From Physella acuta (Eukaryota > Mollusca > Gastropoda > Physidae), in NCBI RefSeq assembly GCF_028476545.1, contig NW_026731655.1:186001-250000 (forward strand): a stretch of 64,000 nt of DNA, in the 5' to 3' direction. Each line of letters opens with the position of its first letter. Positions within the stretch are counted from its first letter, which is position 1. Below, piece after piece: positions 12,341 to 23,626 of the stretch. Under the pieces are notes generated by a model, which was given only the letters and a program-made list of their open reading frames with translations, ran no database searches and was not told the DNA's origin. A program made the translations under genes and the position numbers.

Positions 12341-12930
12341 CATAATGTGTGCAGTGATTTTCATACTATCAAAAAAGACGGTGCATACGTAATACTACAT
12401 TCATTTAATATCAACGCAAAAGTTCAAAAGATCTTCGAGTTTCATTCTTTAATTTACACGTATGTTTGATGCATATTTGTAAATAAATAAACTCGCTAGT
12501 TATAAATATAAGATGCACAATAAACCATTGTTTATTAAATAATAACACTTAATATAATGCGTTTTTGAAAAATATAACAGATTTTCATTATTAATTTGAA
12601 TAAGTTGCTTCCCATTTGATTATTTATGGTAACCAGGGGAAGCAACTAACACACTTAGTTTTTGCTAAAAAAAAACCCCATAAAACTAAGTAAACTGAAT
12701 TGCTTACTGTATTTGTTATAATCAACACAGGTAGCAATATGTATAAATAAATTATTTTGTCACCTGATAAATTATGTTTTATTTGGAAATATTTAACTTG
12801 ATCTAAAATGTTTAGAAAAGCATTAGCTCAATGACCTGCTAATTTTTAAATGATGTGAAACTGAAGCTGTAAAATTGTTCTTCCTATATCGCTAAATAAA
12901 TATTTTGGATCCTTTAAGATCAAGGGACGA
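12340..12930 (+). repeat. Family R, segment A
   Basis: It starts at GTGAATATGGATTTTCATAA (near 12325), has the middle hairpin TTGCTTCCC...GGGGAAGCAA near 12605-12650, and ends with TTTTGGATCC and a diverged end hairpin near 12906-12928. Confidence 0.8.
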
Positions 12931-14544
12931 AAAAACGGAAAAAAGTATTGTTTATAATTGAAATTAATAGTTATTAAAAGAAAAGGTAGTGTGTCTTTGC
13001 AACCGACTAAACTACAAAATAAACATAGGATGACTGTTGTGGACTTAGTTAATTGAAAGGGAAAAAAAATATGACTAGTTATGTCTCATTTTACTCGACA
13101 TATCAATCATCCATGCTGCTTATATACTTTATGCCTCCCCTCCCATATACTCAACAGTAACACATGCAGAAAAAATAAACATTAATGTCACGATTCACTG
13201 GCTGACACATCACCCCAAGCACGGAATTCAATTAAGTAAATTGATCAATGGACAAGGCATTCTGATGGGCGGCACATTGAATTATGGGGACGCTTATCTA
13301 ACTTACACGGTGAATAAGTAAAAAACAAATATAATTATGAAGAATAATTGATAATTTCGTCTCACCAGAAACTATTTAGAATTGTTAAAAAATGCAGATG
13401 GCAAAAAAAAAATGAACCATAACAACTAAATAACTGTATATAAAAACAACTCTAGGAATTCACATTTACGTACATAGAGAAAGAGCTGTTAGAGGACGAT
13501 CTACTAGAAACTTTTTTTTTTCAATTAAAAAAAACAAAGATGATAAAAAGCGTCGTCTAGCTGAAAAAACGAAAGTAGTTCCAAGCAACATTTCCAAGGA
13601 TCAAATCTACCATCAAAGACAAAGACTACAGTAGACCAGCAAGGCCGACACGGTCAAGTTGAGGTTTATTGCAACAAACTCAAGCTGTTTAGGTCAATGC
13701 AATTCAAACAACAGTAAAATAGAAAAGTTGTACGCGATAGAGGTTTGACAACAGTGTGAAACACATAATTTAAAACGCAATTTAGCAAATTGATCAATGA
13801 TAGAGACGGAGATCGACAACATATTGAATTTTGGGGACTCTATCATTAACGTTTATTAAATCAAAGAAATATATGAATAATAATAGATGATATAGTCTAC
13901 ACATGAAATATTGAGAATTTTTTTTTTTTTTAAATGCGGTTTGCTAAATAATGAAACATATCAACAGAAAGAACTTTGTAAAATGAAATCTTAGAATTCA
14001 CTTTCACATACAAAGAGAAAGAGCTGTTAGAGGAATCTCTATCAGAACATTGTGAGCTCGATCAAAAATCTTTTTTTTTTCAAAATGAGGAAACTCATCT
14101 CTATCTTGAAACATCAACATTCGGCGGCTTAGAACCTATTCTTTTAACAGTTCAAAAACACGGTGAACACTTTTACATTTCAAGACATATCATTGCCCAG
14201 TCGCTTAAATGCTACACTTCTTACAGTTCGAAAACGACGGTTAAAAAAAACTTAACACCCGGTGACCAAAATGCTACACTTCATTCATATCTCTAGCAAC
14301 TAACAAGAATATAGTGTGGCTATTTTGCAACTGTAGGTTAGAGGAATAATGTGCCCTTACTGCTAGACCGACATACACATCCCTAACATGTGTAGAATTC
14401 TCCATGTTAGATTTCAAGACGGCATACAATTAGTACACATATCTAGACGGTGAATGACAGACACAGGCTGTTGGGGCTCATTTTTATTCATTTAAAAAAA
14501 AAAAAAGATAAAAAGCACCGTTTAGTCATGTATTTCTTCACGCT
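12931..14544 (+). repeat. Decayed mosaic of family R segments E, F and H
   Basis: E/F-like pieces lie near 13220-13320 and 13770-13860 (GATCAATGGACAAGGCATT, TGGGGACGCTTATCTA). H-like pieces lie near 13460-13520, 14000-14080 and 14290-14480 (AAAGAGCTGTTAGAGGA, ATAGTGTGGCTATTTTGCAA, TAGAGGAATAATGTGCCC). Sequence near 13080-13210 also matches 46990-47110. The region seems to hold two short, internally deleted R units in a row. No gene is supported. Confidence 0.55.
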
Positions 14545-15036
14545 TCAACTGTGCTAGGGAATGTGTGGACTAATGCTAGAGGAGGTGCGGATTAGAGCAT
14601 AAGGAAGTCCGGACTAGTAGAGGTGCGTACTAGTGTAGGTGCGTATTAGTGCTAGGGGAGTTGCGGATTAGTGTTAGATGAAGTGCGGATTAGTGTTAGT
14701 ATGGGTATGGACTAATGGAGGTGCGGACTAGTGCTAAAGGAGGAGTAGACTAGTGCTAGGGGAGGTGTAGACTAGTGCTAGGGGAGGTGTAGACTAGTGC
14801 TAGGGGAGGTGTAGACTAGTGCTAGGGGAGGTGTAGACTAGTGCTAGGGGAGGTGTAGACTAGTGCTAGGGGAGGAGTAGACTATTGCTAGGGGAGGAGT
14901 AGACTAGTGCTAGGGGAGGTGTAGACTAGTGCTAGGGGAGGAGTAGACCAGTGCTAGGGAGGTGTAGACTAGTGCTAGGGAGGTGTAGACTAGTGCTAGG
15001 GGAGGTGTAGACTAGTGCTAGGAGAGGTGTAGACTA
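14545..15036 (+). repeat. 22-bp minisatellite array
   Basis: The unit is GTGCTAGGGGAGGT plus GTAGACTA. About 22 units are present. The units from about 14730 to 15036 are nearly identical, while those from 14545 to 14730 are strongly diverged (for example GTGTTAGATGAAGTGCGGATTA). Most units are 22 bp, with a few one-base length variants. Confidence 0.95.
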
Positions 15037-15040
15037 GAAT

Positions 15041-15280
15041 TGAATAATCGTGAAAACGTACAATAGGATCATATCGCTTATCTCCGCTGGCTCAATGTAC
15101 AATGTTAGCGATGTAATGACTTTTGATCGGTCCGATGATGTGTATGTATTAATGATTCGGATTCGTAGTTGGTTAAAAGTTTACATCTTTTGTCGACAAT
15201 CCTTAGACAGAAAAGGGCATGCGTTCTTGTTTGTGCTCAATATTTGTCCCGGTATGAAGATCGGAAAGCAAATTACTTTT
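15041..15280 (+). repeat. Dispersed repeat, partner of 48880-49086
   Basis: The blocks TCATATCGCTTAT, GATGTGTATGTA, TCCGTAGTTGGTTAAAAAGT-like sequence and TTTGTCGACAAT occur in the same order in both places. In the other copy the LTR retrotransposon has inserted just after the shared region. An 88-codon frame crosses this copy but is not preserved in the partner, so I do not support a protein. Confidence 0.55.
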
Positions 15281-15317
15281 TTTGGTTTTCAATATATTAA
15301 GAAAAAACTCGCATAGT

Positions 15318-16590
15318 AAATATGGATTTTCATCACTTGTGATTGCATCGTCACACTATTAAACGGTGTACACGTAATATTTCATTTAAGCACACAATTG
15401 GATTGTTATTTTTAAAAAAAAACCCACTTACCAAAAGACTTTTGAGTTTCATTCTCTAATTGGCGCGTTGATTTCATGCATATTTAAATAAATAAATTCG
15501 CTAATTATAAATAAAATATGTGAAATAAAACACTGTTTAATTAACAATACGTTTAATATATCGCATTGTTTTAAAATATATTTGATTTGCATTAGTTATT
15601 CAGTTCTATTAGTTGCTTTCCATTTTAAAATTGCATCGCTATCAAGGGAAGCAACCAATATCATATGATTTTGATAAAGCAAAAAATAATAGAAAAATGT
15701 AAACATAAAAGATTGTTTTAATTACTATGCTCCACAGATGTAATAATATTTTTTAGTGTATATTGTGTTTAATATCGAAAATTCTTGGGTTTTATAACAC
15801 TTTTTTAAACTCTAAATGGTTTTGAAAAGCTATAGCTGAAAGACTTGCTGATTTCTTTAAGGCATAAAACCTCCGCTTGATCAATTGTAAGTGTAGTGAA
15901 ACAATTTTTTCTTAATTTTTGGTCCCTTGAATTGTAGTACTTAGGACAATATTTGAAAAAAAAAATAAAAAATAAAAATAAAATATAAACTATATACACT
16001 ATTTCAGTATTTGACAGAAATGACGATGATTAGTCACTTTTTTGAGGTTCAACGTTTTCATTAAAGGATGAGAGGTGGGAACTAAAGCAAAGTGTTATTT
16101 TCTGACCAATAAAAACTATTGGCTCTTTAAAATTTAAGATGTAAATAATACTTTAAAATAACATTACAGTGGTGCATTGTTTATAATGTTATTAAAAAGC
16201 ATTTAATGTATTTCACTAGAACAATGCTATGATTCAAATTGTTTAAATAATGTGATAGGTAAATGTGAAACCAACTGATTATCATTACCTTTTTATCTGA
16301 TACATTAAATAAACCTGCCTGAGGCTTCTATTAGATAAATCATTTGAATTTTTCTTGCATTTTAACTTCTTGTTTGTTCCTTTTCTGAAAGTTGGCATTT
16401 TTAACATTTATTCTAATATGTTCATTACTCCTATTTTGTTCCTGTAAAAATTGTTTGAACTTTGCACTGATGTTAATGTAAAGAACTAAACACAAACTAT
16501 TTATTGAGACTATGAATCATACCAGGATTGTTGCAATGAAAATGGATTTTATTAAATATGCTATCTAACCATAAAAAATGAAATCAAGGG
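15318..16590 (+). repeat. Family R, segment A split by a 630-bp insertion
   Basis: A begins with AATATGGATTTTCATCAC. Its middle hairpin is near 15610-15655. The end hairpin is divided: its left arm (GGTCCCTTGAA) ends near 15932 and its right arm (TGAAATCAAGGGACAAG) starts near 16569. The intervening sequence is described separately. Confidence 0.75.
15933..16568 (+). mobile_element. Insertion inside the A hairpin, origin unknown
   Basis: This unrelated AT-rich sequence separates the two arms of the A end hairpin. TGAA flanks both sides, and the right end is CCATAAAAAA. The short direct repeat and A-rich end could mean an untranslated-region retrocopy, but no coding part or clear tail is present. 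Other A copies, such as 19950-19975, show the uninterrupted hairpin. Confidence 0.5.
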
Positions 16591-16790
16591 ACAAGTTTAA
16601 ACTATAAATAATCAGTTCCTTTATTACGTTGAAATGCAGCTGCACTCGAGGTATGCAAACAAAGAATGTAATAAAAAAAATTTGGACCATTATTTGTTTT
16701 AGCCTTGTTTAAAACGTTTCTAATGCATTGTTCAACGGCCAACCTCGTTTGCCTCTTATGTAAAGCTATTCTGGGCAAGGAAATGTATTG
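16591..16790 (+). repeat. Family R, segment B
   Basis: TATAAATAATCAGTTCC, GCAGCTGCACTCGAGGTATG, TTGTTTTAGCCTTGTTTAAA and TTCAACGGCCAACCTCG match B at 29030-29200 and 58350-58440. Confidence 0.75.
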
Positions 16791-17740
16791 ATAACATCAA
16801 GAAGCAAATCAAAGTCGACATTAATTCTGCATGGCTGTGGTTTACAATTAGCGCTACAAGTATTAGATGTAACAGTGCTTTCTTATGTCTGTAAAAACTG
16901 TGTCTTACATTGCCGCAGTTTCTTAGTAAATGTGCATATTACATCTGCACCAGTGCTTGTCTGAATAGTGCTAGATTGAGTTGAGGTAGCTGCAATCAGT
17001 TGCATTCGGACGTGCCCTTGCTTTAGTAAATTAGTTAGATGTGTGCATCTATTTTTAGCGAGTGTTTCGTTCTACCAATTATCGAAAGAGAAATCAATTA
17101 AATCGTCTCACTGCTTATGATAATTCACACGTATTAATTTAAACTGTTAATAGTATATTTGATTGAAATAAGTATATACTAAAATAATATAAGTATTTCA
17201 CAGAAGCTTAGAGAAACAAAACTAGATCAAAATTAGCAACCCGCTGAAACTAGGGGAATGTTTACTTCCGAAGCGAAACGACCAATCGAAAACTAGCTTC
17301 CGCCGTTTATTGCCAATGAAAAAATTGAGGTCGAAAATTTTGCACACCACGGGAAGAACCCGACTAAGTAAAATAAACAACTTTCTGACTTACAAAAATA
17401 ATCACATTAACATAGGTATTTTGATTGGTCCTTTAATTTTAGAACAAATCAAAAAAAGGAGGTCACGGCATTTCCATTGATATGAAACAGATTAGGCTTC
17501 CGCGAAGCCTAATAGTACTTTTCTAGGTCGAAAAATAGCTATTTTTACACACAAAAGTAAACAAATGACCCTGTACACACTACTTTGAACCCGGTTTTTC
17601 ATAAATAAATAATGTTTTTAGGGTCATAACAATGTCATTTTTAGATTCAACGATGGTTATTCTGTATAGATCAGGTAAAAGTTGGAAATCGATGATTTAG
17701 TGGATTTATGACGAAATGTACACCCGCTCATGCCCATAAT
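16791..17740. other. Apparently single-copy stretch with a perfect hairpin
   Basis: I see no partner for this stretch elsewhere in the window and no supported gene. At 17491-17513 there is a perfect inverted repeat with 10-bp arms (ATTAGGCTTC / GAAGCCTAAT) around the 3-base loop CGC. It is the largest block here not explained by a repeat. Confidence 0.5.
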
Positions 17741-19620
17741 TTAATTTAATTTTGACATATTGTGCCGCATTACACCTCTCTACTTTAACGTATACGGATT
17801 ACAAAAGATGTATTAGAATCATCCAAAAAAAAAAAAAAAAAAAATCGAGATTTGGACAAATTTGGACTTTTTACAACCATCCGGAGCCAGTTAAACGTAG
17901 TTTTGTAATCCTGTCCGTTTCAGTTAGCTTGAAAAAAAAAATGAATATATAAATATTATAACAAATATGACGTTTTCCCAATAACTTTGGAACGATTTCA
18001 AGTAGGCGGTACAGATGCTTACTTTAATTCCGGTTTATCAAAAGCTTGTATCTTGCGTACCGTTTAAGTTTGGTTTAAGAAATTATACTTTTGTATTTTG
18101 AATTTCTAAAAAAACCTTCATAATTTGATAATCCGGGGGAGGGCGGACACTGATAAAAGTATATATTTTCTGTATAAATTCGATTCACCCCCCCCCCCCC
18201 CCCGAAGAGATACCTGGTAGAAACTCTTAATAGACTTGTCCCAAACGAGCAAAGTACCTATAAAGCCGATAAAGTGATGATGTCAACGGTAAAAAGTAAA
18301 GAGCCATCATATCAAAAGAGTCAAAATATTTATACCGAAATACTGATACACATTAGTCAAATAATGGAATTTAACCAGTAGGCGGGATCGAGCTACTTCT
18401 CTACCGGGAATATTGTAAAGTAAAATAGTAATCAGTAAGTATCTGATTCAACTGTCACGTGAACTAAGTCACGGACAGAGCAAAGTATTATAATGTTGTA
18501 GTAGCTAGTAACGGCAAGCAGTAACAAAGCTATTAGCCAAGTCTGATGACCATTTGTCTTGCAAGGGTTTACAGCCGGCAAGTAAAATTAATAATCGGGT
18601 CCGATGACTCGGGTCAACCCAATGTCCGCAGTTTACGGCCTGTAGTAAAATTATATGTTACTCAATAAACACAAAGTTAACTGCAAGCGTAAACTACATG
18701 TGTGTTTATTACTTATCACCAATACTTGGTAACATCGATAAATATTGTATGACTTACAAAGTTTTACAGTAAATAGAAACGAACTAAGTAAGTAATATAA
18801 TAGCATAATAGGTAGGGTAGCCGGCCCTCAATTCCGCGTATAAAAGACAGTTAGTAGAGAGTAAACCACTCCCCCCTTTAATATACACATATACTTTGCC
18901 TATCACGTGGTTAGTCCCTCCATCCATACTGGACCGTGCTTTAGGTGTCCACGTGTTGGTCCAATGATATGATTGGCCACTATGTCAGATGACCAACGAT
19001 CTGGGTGCTGAAATAACATACAAAAAGTGAGTGTGATGGGGAGAGGGGTATAAGAATGCGGGTAACTGATGGGGGTCGTAGGCAAGGTAAGATGGCGGCA
19101 TAACACTTTTACCGCCACACATGACTAAGTAAAACAAAATATATTAAAATTAATTGCTTATATTAGCTTTTGTCGCAATCAGAACGACTGGAAACAAAAA
19201 AAAACCTCAAAAATTGCTAAACATTAAAGTGAAAGATATCAGCAAATAACAACTATACAAACTGAACTCGTAGATGTACGTGTATATACTCATGGAGCTG
19301 CTAGAGAACGCTGTCTTAGAACTGTGAGCTGGCCACAGACCGAAACGTTTTAAAAATCTACGAATGAGAACTCCAACATCAGTATCGTGAAACCAAAGCA
19401 CTCTGTGGCATAGACGCCGTACCTCATCCACATCATTATCGGCAAACAAGAAGACAATGTGGCTATCTTGCTACTGTAAGATAGAGGAATAATGTGCCCT
19501 AACTGCTCGACACATATATGACATGTGTACAATTTTCCATTTTAGATTTCATGGCGGCGTAAAATTAATTGACGGGGAATACATATCGGCACATCCCTGA
19601 ACGGAATAGAGATAACAAGA
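17741..19620 (+). repeat. Family R, segments C to H
   Basis: C (17741-18126) has CTACTTTAACGTATACGG and ACTTTTTACAACCAT. A copy of the G-rich repeat X replaces D/E (18127-18260). F (18261-18700) has CAAGTCTGATGACCATTTG and TGACTCGGGTCAACCCAATG. G (18700-19120) has two CACGTG boxes, CCAATGATATGATTGGCC and AAGATGGCGGC. H (19140-19620) has GGCTATCTTGCTACTGTAAG and GAGGAATAATGTGCCCTAAC. H runs without a break into A at 19620. Confidence 0.8.
19089..19099 (+). promoter_or_regulatory. YY1-like motif in R segment G
   Basis: AAGATGGCGGC matches the core of the YY1 site known from mammalian promoters and the L1 5' region. The same motif lies at the same place in the G copies at 34592, 39998 and (reversed) 3531, and in a one-base variant at 37163. 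Two CACGTG boxes and a CCAAT-like stretch lie 120-200 bases upstream. Function is inferred from motif clustering only. Confidence 0.4.
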
Positions 19621-19987
19621 GAATATTTCGTTTTGTTAGTTTTTTCTCCTATTAAAATGTTTTGCAAAAAGGGGAAGCAACAAATATAGGGAATTTTTAT
19701 GTGTGAACAAAACTAATAATACAATATAAACTAAAATGATATTTTAAATGTATTATATTCTATGCAGCTATTAATATTTCCTTACGTAATAGTACCTAAA
19801 TTTCTGTCCATTTATTATAAGTTTTGGATTTCTGAATAATTAATAAGCCCTAAAATATGTAGAATAACATTAGCTTAATGATCGGCTGCATTTTTCCAGA
19901 TGGGAAACCGCAACTTTCTCCATTGGCATATAATAGAACATATCGACATTTTGGATCCCTTGAAAATCAAGGGACAAGATTAAAGTG
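19621..19987 (+). repeat. Family R, segment A following H
   Basis: It starts TGTTAGTTTTTTCTCC, has the right arm GGGGAAGCAAC near 19670, and ends with the hairpin CCCTTGAAAATCAAGGG near 19958-19974. Immediately afterwards the 20-23.6 kb duplication begins. Confidence 0.8.
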
Positions 19988-22023
19988 TACTAGAATACCC
20001 GTCATCCGTTGGATAACTGTGGGTTTCGGGGGTCATCCATCAAAAAACATCACGTCTGTCACTCAGAGGCATAGCGACCCTTCCTGGCGCCCGGGGACAA
20101 ACTTTTCGATTTTAACCCCACCTCCCAAGATTTCAATTTTCAACCTCCTCCCCTCAAACGTTTGATGTGCACCCCCCCCCCCACTCAAATTTTCGATTTG
20201 AACCCCCCCCCCTCAACCTTTCAATTTATTTTTCCAAACCATTTTGGCGCCCCAACATATGTCCCCCCCGCCCCCCCCCCCCCTTCCCCCCTCCACCTCC
20301 CCCCCCCCCCCCCGCCTCCCCTCCCGCCCCCCCCCCCCCCCTCCTCGCTACGCTACTGCAGTGTCACTTATCGTCACAAAAAAACAGACCCCACTTTCAA
20401 AAATTTGTTTTTTATCTTTTAAAAACACCGAAAACACCGATTTCGGACTATCCCTTCATATACTGACTTCATAGGTGACCTACTCAACTCTACTTCACCT
20501 GCCCAGTGTCCCGCCAAGTCTCAGACAACATGTTTTTATCGTTTAAAAAACGATTCCAGCCGAGCATGTCTCTGACCACACTATCCTTTCATATGCTTAG
20601 GACAAAGAAACAGACAAACTCTACTTCACCAGCCCTGTATCCTGCCAAGTTCAGATAGGCAACTTTATTATTCACATCTAAAAAAAAAAAAATTGAAAAA
20701 AAAATCATTGACGAATTGGTCTAGAACCTGTGCCACCCACATGAGAGCCGACCTCACTACCAAGTTAGCTATTTACTCGTGACATTACAAGTGAAGTTTT
20801 ATACTATACTTTGAGTCTCCTTACGCGCATAGATCTACATCTAACTCTAGTAGTAGTAACTTTCAAATTAAATTTTATCTTAAATTAGCCAAACAAAAAT
20901 TTATATAAAATAAAGAAGGTCTGAAATTATCTAGATCTAGATAGAATTATCTAGATCTAGTCTAGATTCTACGACTCTTTTGCTTAAGTCTTCTTATGTT
21001 TAGTTTTTCTTGCTAGACCTAGAATCTAGATCTAATCATTAGCTACGCTTATAGGCCCGGAGCGAGCATTTCAAAATTACCATATTCCAAACAAAGATTT
21101 ATATAAAATAATAAAGGTCTAAAATAGTTTAGTATATAGAAAATCATTATTATCTAAATCTAGATAGAAAATTATCTATATTTTAGATCTACGACTTAGC
21201 TCTATCTAGAGTTTACGTCTATAATTTTGCACACTTAGCGGTATAGAAGCCGCGTATGAATCTTAAGTTATGCAAATAGGTCCCGCATCCAGCATTTCCT
21301 AATTAGCATATTTCATAGCTATACAAAAAAAGATTTATATAAAATAATAAAGGTCTAAAATAGTTTAGTATATAGAAACTCATTATTATCTAAATCTAGA
21401 TAGAATTATCTATATTCTAGATCTACGACTGGTTTGCTAAAGTTTCGTTTTTTTTATTGTATTTATAACTAATAAATCTTGGATTTGACCTAGATTTTTA
21501 GATTCTAGATTCTAGATCTAGATCTATAAATAACTTTCCTTCGACAGCTGATCTTTAGACCTAGAGAAATTTATTGTAAAACTAAATGAAAAAGACAGTT
21601 GAAAATTGATATAAGTGTTGGAACGTAATAAATACAGCAAACGGACGTATTGTTAAAGTTAAAGCCGACAGAAAATTAGCTTTAGAACGCGTTAAACATT
21701 GGAATGGGAACACAATCTTCTTCGATAGGCCGCCATTATCGATGTAAAAAAATAAACACATCATGTGACGTCACTGTTTCCGTCGAGTCTAGTGGCTTTT
21801 CAAATCTTTTTTAAAAAAATGGGTTAATCTGCATATGAATAAATCAATTAATTAATTAACGTCTTTAAATAAATTTGTGATCAACAGTCTGTCTGCATTA
21901 AAAAATTATTCTCTACCTGCATACCATTTTACAGCTTTCCAGATAGAGTCGAACATATCACAATTTTCGATCAGGCAAACAAATAAATATTCAAACATGT
22001 AAACAAACTTGACTTTTAGTAGT
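19988..22023 (+). repeat. Direct duplication, first unit (about 2.0 kb)
   Basis: The unit runs from GTACTAGAATACCCGTCATC to ACTTGACTTTTAGTAGTATA. It holds, in order: a C-rich hAT-like insert (20064-20358), SINE tail pieces (about 20480-20670), a tRNA-like head in reverse orientation (about 20715-20775), three diverged tandem copies of a roughly 220-bp block rich in TCTAGATCTAGA (from about 20875, 21075 and 21302), and an end section with GTGATCAACAGTCTGTCTGC. The short frames are not conserved between the two units, and proline-rich frames come from C runs. Confidence 0.85.
20064..20358 (+). mobile_element. C-rich non-autonomous hAT-like element
   Basis: The left end reads CAGAGGCATAGCGACC and the right end, reversed, CAGTAGCGTAGCG. 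CTGTCACT precedes the left end and GTGTCACT follows two bases after the right end, which fits an 8-bp hAT target duplication with one change. The interior is three C-rich stanzas separated by TTTCGATTT(G)AACC-like text. A second copy (22101-22438) sits at the same place in the second unit, so the insertion is older than the duplication. Confidence 0.6.
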
Positions 22024-23603
22024 ATACTAGAATACCCGTCATCCGTTGGATAACTGTGGGTTTCGGGGGTCATCCATCAAAAAACATCACGTCTGTCACT
22101 CAGAGGCATAGCGACCCTTCCCGGCGCCCGGGGACAAAGTTTTCGATTTGAACCCCCCCCCCCCTCAAACTTTTGATGTGCACCCCCCCCCCCCTCTCAA
22201 ACTTTCGATTTGAACCCCCCTCAACCTATCAATTTATTTTTCCAAACCATTTTGGCGCCCCAACATATGTCCCCCCCCCCCCTTCCCCCCCTCCACCTCC
22301 CCACCCCCCCCTTCCCCCCCCCCCCCCCGCCTCCCCTCCCCACCCCCCGCCTCCCCTCCCCACCCCCCCGCCTCCCCTCCCCACCCCCCCGCCTCCCCTC
22401 CCCTACCGCCCCCCCCCCCCCTCCTCGGTACGCTACTGCAGTGTCACTTATCGTCACAAAAAACAGACCCCACATTCAAATATATGTTTTTTTATCTTTT
22501 AAAAACACCGAAAACACCGATTTCGGACTATCCCTTCATAAACTGACGTCACAGGTGACCTACTCAACTCTACTTCACCTGCCCAGTGTCCTGCCAAGTC
22601 TCAGACAACATGTTTTTATCGTTTAAAAAACAATTCCAGCCGAGCATGTATCTGACCACACTATCCTTTCATATGCTTAGGACAAAGAAACAGATGAACT
22701 CTACTTCACCTGCCCTGTATCTTGCCAAGTTCAGATAGGCAACGTTATCATTCACATCTAAAAAAAAAAATTTCATTGACATATTGGTCTAGAACCCGTG
22801 CCTCCTGCATGAGAGCTGACTACGCTACCATTTTAGCTATTTACTCGTGACGTCACAAGTGAATTTTTATACTATACTATGTGTCTCCTTATGCAACTTG
22901 ATTTACGCGTATAGATTCTAGATCTAGATCTAAAAATAAGTCTAGTAGTACTAACTTTCAAATTAAATTTTATCTTAAATAAGCCAAACAAAGATTTATA
23001 TAAAATAATTAAGGCCTGAAATAGATTCTAGATGTAGAATTTACATTGAATCTAGTGACCTACATCTAGGCTAGATCTAGATCTAGATCTAGGCTAGATT
23101 CATAAATTTCCTTCGATAGCTGATCTTTAGATCTAGAGAAATTTATCGTAAAACTAAATGAAAAAGACAGTTGAAAATTGATATAAGTGTTGGAACGTAA
23201 TAAATACAGCAAACGGACGTATTGTTAAAGTTATGACCGACAGAAAATTAGATTTAGAACGCGTTAAACTTTTGAATGGGAACACAATTTTCTTCAATAG
23301 ACGCCGCCATTTTATTGTACTAAAGAGTAAACAAAAACCTGTGACGTCACGGTCCCGCCGAGTCTAGTGGCTTTTCAAATATTTTTAAAAAAAATGGGTT
23401 ATTCTGCATAGGAATAAATCAATAAATTAATTAACGTCTTTAAATAAATTTGTGATCAACAGTCTGTCTGCATTAAAAAATTATTCTCTACCTGCATACC
23501 ATTTTACAGCTTTCCAGATAGAGTCGAACATATCACAATTTTCGATCAGGCAAACAAATAAATATTCAAACATGTAAACAAACTTGACTTTTAGTAGTAT
23601 AAT
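22024..23603 (+). repeat. Direct duplication, second unit (about 1.6 kb)
   Basis: It repeats the first unit from CTAGAATACCCGTCATC to AACTTGACTTTTAGTAGTATA. It has one copy of the TCTAGATCTAGA-rich block instead of three, which explains the shorter length. The last 490 bp of each unit are very similar. The tRNA-like head near 22785-22840 (minus strand) is clearer here, with B-box-like GGTTCTAGACC. Confidence 0.85.
22101..22438 (+). mobile_element. C-rich hAT-like element, second copy
   Basis: Same ends and position as 20064-20358 (CAGAGGCATAGCGACC to ACGCTACTG). The interior is longer because the CCGCCTCCCCTCCCCACC unit is repeated about four times near 22328-22400. Proline-rich frames over it are composition artefacts. 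Confidence 0.6.
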
Positions 23604-23626
23604 ATAGATAGATGAGTATTTGAAAG

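Noticed and set aside
14545-15036. CRISPR-like array in the regular 22-bp repeats
   Set aside because: Units are contiguous with no unique spacers, and the context is an animal genome. It is a minisatellite.
20162-22626. Proline-rich frames over the C-rich elements near 20.2-20.5 and 22.2-22.6 kb, and the glycine-rich frame on the opposite strand
   Set aside because: They come from C and G runs of variable length. Several frames are open at once, and the two duplicated copies do not preserve the same protein.
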